A DNA stretch of 25,669 nt from JABWBR01 sp036741235 (lineage in GTDB: Bacteria > Bacteroidota > Bacteroidia > Chitinophagales > Saprospiraceae): assembly GCA_036741235.1 (NCBI GenBank), contig DAINSQ010000061.1, forward strand, positions 1 through 25,669. The letters are read 5' to 3'. Both the position numbers and the translations under genes were made by a program. Positions 22,589-25,669 of this stretch are shown piece after piece (the first letter of the stretch is position 1; each line of letters begins with the position of its first letter). The notes beneath the pieces are model-generated. The model saw only the letters and a program-made list of their open reading frames with translations. It was not told the DNA's origin and searched no databases.

Positions 22589-24430
22589 GTCGGCGGCATT
22601 TTCCATAAGCCGGACGCATTCCGCGCGATAAGCCCCGGCGTCTTTGCCGGCGGCCGATTGCGCCCATTTGATCACATCGCGGTAGGTAGCGGCGCCTTTG
22701 TATTCGGAATTGCGGAGCAACATGCCGAAAGCGGCCACCGACGCCGACCACCGGAAGTCGACCGACGCCTGATCAAAACGTTGGGATTCCCCCCTTACTA
22801 CCTGCTCCAACAGGCGGCTTTCAGCGCCGTCGGGTTGTTTGTAGCGCAACTTGACGGTGCACCATTCCTTGTTTTTAGCAGATTCCTTGATATCCGTTTG
22901 TTGGTATTTCAGATCGTCAACATGGGCCAGGAAGGGGCTTTTTACGCCTTTGGGGATAATTTCATACAAGGCGGTAACCGTGTGCCCCGAGCCCAATTCG
23001 CCGGCGTCTTTTTTGTCGTCGTTAAAATCTTCGGCGGCCATGACGCGGTTTTCATAGCCCAGCAGTCGATAGCCCTGAACGTATTCGGGGTTGAATTCAA
23101 TTTGGATTTTGACATCTTTGGCGATAGTAAACAGCGTACCGCCAAATTCGCTGACCAGCACTTTTCTGGCTTCCGACAGGTTGTCGATATAGGCGTGATT
23201 GCCGTTGCCCTTGTCGGCCAGTTGCTGCATCTTGTTATCCTTGTAGTTGCCCATGCCGAAGCCCAGCACCGTAAGGAATACGCCGCTTTCGCGTTCTTTT
23301 TCGATGAGGCGCACCATTTCGGCGTCGCTGGAGGCGCCCACGTTAAAATCGCCGTCGGTGGCCAGGATAACGCGGTTATTGCCGCCTTTTACGAAGTGTT
23401 CGCGGGCTACCTTGTAGGCCAATTGGATACCGGCGCCGCCGGCCGTAGAGCCGCCGGCCTGCAACTCGTCGATAGCCGCTTTAATACGTGGTTTTTCATT
23501 GCCCGGCGTTGAGGGCAGTACGAGCCCGGCAGCGCCTGCATATACCACAATCGCGATTTTATCCCGGGGGCGGAGTTGATCGGCCAGCAGCTTAAACGAA
23601 GATTTCAGCAAGGGCAACTTGTTGGGGGCATCCATACTGCCCGACACATCGATCAGGAAAACCAGGTTGGAGGCGGGTAAGTGTTCTGTCGGCATTTTTT
23701 TGCCTTGTAAAGCCACTTTTAGCAGATGGTGCTGCGGTTGCCAGGGGCAGGAGGCTATTTCGGTCAAGGTTTCAAAGGGATGCTCGCCGCGGGGTTGCGG
23801 ATAGTCGTATGTAAAATAATTGATCATCTCTTCGATACGCACGGCATCTTGCGGGGGCAGGGTTCCGTTGTTGAGAAAACGGCGCAGGTTGCTGTACGAA
23901 GCGGCGTCAACGTCAATCGAAAAAGTAGACAAGGGTTCTTTGGTAGTGGCATAAAAACGGTTATCAACGATCACGTCGTAGTCTTCGGTATTCAAAGCGG
24001 GAGCGTCTTCGTGATGATTGGAGATATAGGGCTGGTAGATACCCCCCATTTTGTCCTTTTTCATGGCCTGGGCGGGTTTACTCATGATCGCTTCCATCAG
24101 GGATTCTTCTTCAGCTTTCGGCGGCGGCGGGGGCATCATTTTAAAGCGATTATCGGCGCCTGCGCAGGCATTCTGGTTTTTCAACGACACATAACCCGAA
24201 TGATCAATAGAGATGGCGATACAAGAATCCCGGCTCTCCAGCGAAAAAAATCCGTTTTTATCAGAGCGGGTTGAAGTTAAAGTCCCCTCAACGCGAATTG
24301 TCGCACCTGCGACCGGCTGTCCGGCATAATCTCCGACAAAACCCTTAATAACAAACGGCTTTGGCGGCGCGATAAAAGCAGCCATGACCAGCGTCAGCAA
24401 TACGGGAAAAATGACATACAGCTTTTTCAT
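22577..24430 (-). CDS. YfbK-like VWA-domain protein with carboxypeptidase-regulatory domain
   Basis: A 617-residue exported protein. A signal peptide (KKLYVIFPVLLTLVMAAFIA) is followed by a carboxypeptidase-regulatory-like beta-sandwich (IKGFVGDYAGQPVAGATIRVEG, residues ~30-100). Next come the YfbK-type N-terminal region (NRFYATTKEPLSTFSIDVDAASYSNLRRFL) and a VWA domain with intact metal-binding site from Asp261 (DVSGSMD) and ATDGDFNVG. The C-terminal ~170 residues match the domain following VWA in YfbK (DUF3520). Function unknown; binds Mg and probably protein ligands. The ATG at 24430 is preferred to 24478 because it gives the signal peptide. It diverges from the ECF sigma factor gene. Confidence 0.88.
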   Translation of the reverse strand: MKKLYVIFPVLLTLVMAAFIAPPKPFVIKGFVGDYAGQPVAGATIRVEGTLTSTRSDKNGFFSLESRDSCIAISIDHSGYVSLKNQNACAGADNRFKMMPPPPPKAEEESLMEAIMSKPAQAMKKDKMGGIYQPYISNHHEDAPALNTEDYDVIVDNRFYATTKEPLSTFSIDVDAASYSNLRRFLNNGTLPPQDAVRIEEMINYFTYDYPQPRGEHPFETLTEIASCPWQPQHHLLKVALQGKKMPTEHLPASNLVFLIDVSGSMDAPNKLPLLKSSFKLLADQLRPRDKIAIVVYAGAAGLVLPSTPGNEKPRIKAAIDELQAGGSTAGGAGIQLAYKVAREHFVKGGNNRVILATDGDFNVGASSDAEMVRLIEKERESGVFLTVLGFGMGNYKDNKMQQLADKGNGNHAYIDNLSEARKVLVSEFGGTLFTIAKDVKIQIEFNPEYVQGYRLLGYENRVMAAEDFNDDKKDAGELGSGHTVTALYEIIPKGVKSPFLAHVDDLKYQQTDIKESAKNKEWCTVKLRYKQPDGAESRLLEQVVRGESQRFDQASVDFRWSASVAAFGMLLRNSEYKGAATYRDVIKWAQSAAGKDAGAYRAECVRLMENAADLQR

Positions 24431-24504
24431 GATGGTTGAGTTTTTTGAGAATAGATGCACAGGCAGCGGGAAATGCATAAATTAGCCCGGATTATTTACA
24501 AAAA

Positions 24505-25062
24505 ATGTTCAATATTCCGAAAAAAGCGGCATCGTATAGCGACGAAGCATTGCTGGCGCAGTTTCGCAAAAGCGGCGACGCGGTGTGGCTGGGGTATATC
24601 TTTGAGCGTTATATTGCCTGGGTCTACGGCGTATGCCTCAATTATTTCGACACAACGGAAGAAGCCGAAGACGCAGCGATGGGCATTTTTGAAGAATTAC
24701 ATTCCAAACTCCCCCTACACGACATTTCGAACCTGAAAAGCTGGTTGTATACGTATGCGAAGAACTATTGCCTGATGCAACTGCGCAGCCGCCGGCGCGC
24801 TGAGCGAAGAGCGCACAATTGGCAGACTGAACAGGCCGGACTGCTGGAAGAGCCTGAACAAACTGATGAGGCCTATACGCGCCAACTCGAGGATTGCATC
24901 CAGCAATTGCCTGAGCAGCAACGGCAAAGTATTCGCCTGTTTTACTATGAAGAACAATCATACCAGGAAATTGCAGCTATGTTCGAACAGCCGCTAGGCC
25001 TGGTGCGTTCTTATATTCAGAATGGCAGAAGAAATTTGCGCAATTGCATGGAAAAAAAGTGA
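24505..25062 (+). CDS. ECF-type RNA polymerase sigma factor
   Basis: A 185-residue sigma-70-family factor. Region 2 (about residues 20-90, YIFERYIAWVYGVCLNYF to LKSWLYTYAKNYC) and region 4 (about 120-180, LPEQQRQSIRLFYYEEQSYQEIAAMF with the helix-turn-helix SYIQNGRRNLRN) are clear; regions 1.1 and 3 are missing, as in ECF sigmas. It would direct polymerase to a specific regulon. No anti-sigma gene follows on this strand; the divergent VWA gene 74 bp away is the nearest candidate partner. No TAnnTTTG promoter was seen. Confidence 0.88.
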   Translation: MFNIPKKAASYSDEALLAQFRKSGDAVWLGYIFERYIAWVYGVCLNYFDTTEEAEDAAMGIFEELHSKLPLHDISNLKSWLYTYAKNYCLMQLRSRRRAERRAHNWQTEQAGLLEEPEQTDEAYTRQLEDCIQQLPEQQRQSIRLFYYEEQSYQEIAAMFEQPLGLVRSYIQNGRRNLRNCMEKK

Positions 25063-25254
25063 CTCTGAAAAGCGTTAGACGTCGAAAGAGATGAAATACA
25101 AAAGCATCCCGTGCCCCACAACCTATGACAACACCTCACAAACCAGTATAAGAGAATATTTTAGTAAGGGGGACGGTTGTCAGGAATGATCTATGCGAAT
25201 AGTGAATCCTGGCAACTTTTTTTTGCCTGTTTCCTTTCCAATGCAGGAGATTTA

Positions 25255-25262
25255 TATTTTTG
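25255..25262 (+). promoter_or_regulatory. -7 element directly before the rhodanese gene
   Basis: TATTTTTG is an exact TAnnTTTG match and ends 5 bp before the ATG at 25267. If used, the mRNA would have almost no leader. No spaced -33 element was seen. Confidence 0.4.
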
Positions 25263-25266
25263 TAAA

Positions 25267-25614
25267 ATGGCAGTGCAGAAAAAACAATGTCCAATCAATC
25301 GCTGGCAATTGCTTAAAGCCCGGCTCAACAATCTGTCGGCTGAAGAATTTGAGCGGGCCATCGCCGAACAACCTGATATCACGGTTATAGATGTGCGCAC
25401 CGCCGAAGAATACGCCGCCGGCCACATAGAAGGCGCCATCAACATCGACTATTTATCATACGATTTTCTCGAACTTCTGGAGCGACTCGATCGACAACAC
25501 ACCTATTATGTTTATTGCCGCAGCGGCCGTCGCAGTATGCGGGCGGCAACGCTGATGCGCAACGGCGGGTTTCAATCCGTCTTTCACCTGGATGGCGGGC
25601 TGTCCCTGTTGTAG
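25267..25614 (+). CDS. Rhodanese-like domain protein
   Basis: A 115-residue single-domain protein. The rhodanese fold is shown by TVIDVRTAEEYAAGHIEGAINIDYL and by the active-site loop YYVYCRSGRRSMRAA with catalytic Cys84. Such proteins move sulfane sulfur as a persulfide; the acceptor here is unknown. No signal peptide with the ATG at 25267; an upstream start at 25177 would add 30 residues including a hydrophobic stretch, but would precede the -7 element. The final TTG TAG of the gene is already part of the GTTGTAG array that fills the rest of the window. Confidence 0.88.
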   Translation: MAVQKKQCPINRWQLLKARLNNLSAEEFERAIAEQPDITVIDVRTAEEYAAGHIEGAINIDYLSYDFLELLERLDRQHTYYVYCRSGRRSMRAATLMRNGGFQSVFHLDGGLSLL

Positions 25615-25669
25615 GTTGTAGGTTGTAGGTTGTAGGTTGTAGGTAGGTTGTAGGTTGTAGGTTGTAGGT
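25608..25669. repeat. GTTGTAG tandem array at the window end
   Basis: Five perfect copies of GTTGTAG (25608-25642), a 4-bp irregular unit GTAG, then three more copies (25647-25667), running to the edge. The rhodanese stop codon (25612-25614) is in the first copy. The array continues beyond the window. Confidence 0.85.

Overview
The window looks like chromosomal DNA from a Bacteroidota bacterium, most likely of the Saprospiria/Lewinellaceae type. This is inferred from content, not from a search. The support is Bacteroidota-style promoters (TAnnTTTG, often with an upstream TTG/TTTG), very few Shine-Dalgarno sequences, and typical families and gene orders: DUF3822 next to rsmD, a BatA-domain protein, DUF4920, and carA-eno-ftsB-sucD. 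No tRNA, rRNA or CRISPR array was seen.

Layout. At 1-1465 (-) is a secreted MORN-repeat/caspase-like protease. At 1753-2908 (+) are a DUF4920 lipoprotein and an HD-domain hydrolase. From 2909 to 3999 there is no sizeable gene, but there is a terminator, a probable ~160-nt small RNA on the minus strand with its own promoter, operator-like dyad and terminator, and a 48-aa ORF whose start lies in a perfect hairpin. At 4000-6303 (+) are a large helical protein of unknown function and a LexA-like S24 repressor with dyads at its promoter. From 6304 to 6893 are a terminator and a ~384-bp element with inverted-repeat ends. At 6894-10947 (-) are a bile acid:sodium symporter-family transporter, a BatA-domain protein and tsaD. 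At 11154-13654 (+) are a membrane-anchored protein, DUF3822, rsmD and a small secreted protein. At 13739-18555 (-) are a 2-hydroxyacid dehydrogenase, sucD, ftsB-like, eno and carA. At 18867-22588 (+) are acpP, fabF, rnc and a SWIM zinc-finger gene, which converges on a YfbK-like VWA protein (22577-24430, -). That gene diverges from an ECF sigma factor (24505-25062). A rhodanese-like protein (25267-25614) closes the window.

Most genes are housekeeping: carbon metabolism (eno, sucD), fatty-acid synthesis (acpP, fabF), pyrimidine/arginine supply (carA), RNA processing (rnc, rsmD, tsaD) and division (ftsB-like). The unusual material is between the genes. Short words of period 7 (GTTGTAG/CTACAAC and CATCAAA/TTTGATG), and in one place period 8, fill many intergenic gaps. 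They begin at or inside the stop codon of the gene upstream, and in several cases supply that stop codon. The 384-bp element sits inside one such array, and removing it restores the 7-bp phase. A second candidate system is the S24 repressor and the small RNA: both promoters carry a 19-bp dyad of form ATCAA-N9-TTGAT over the -33 element.
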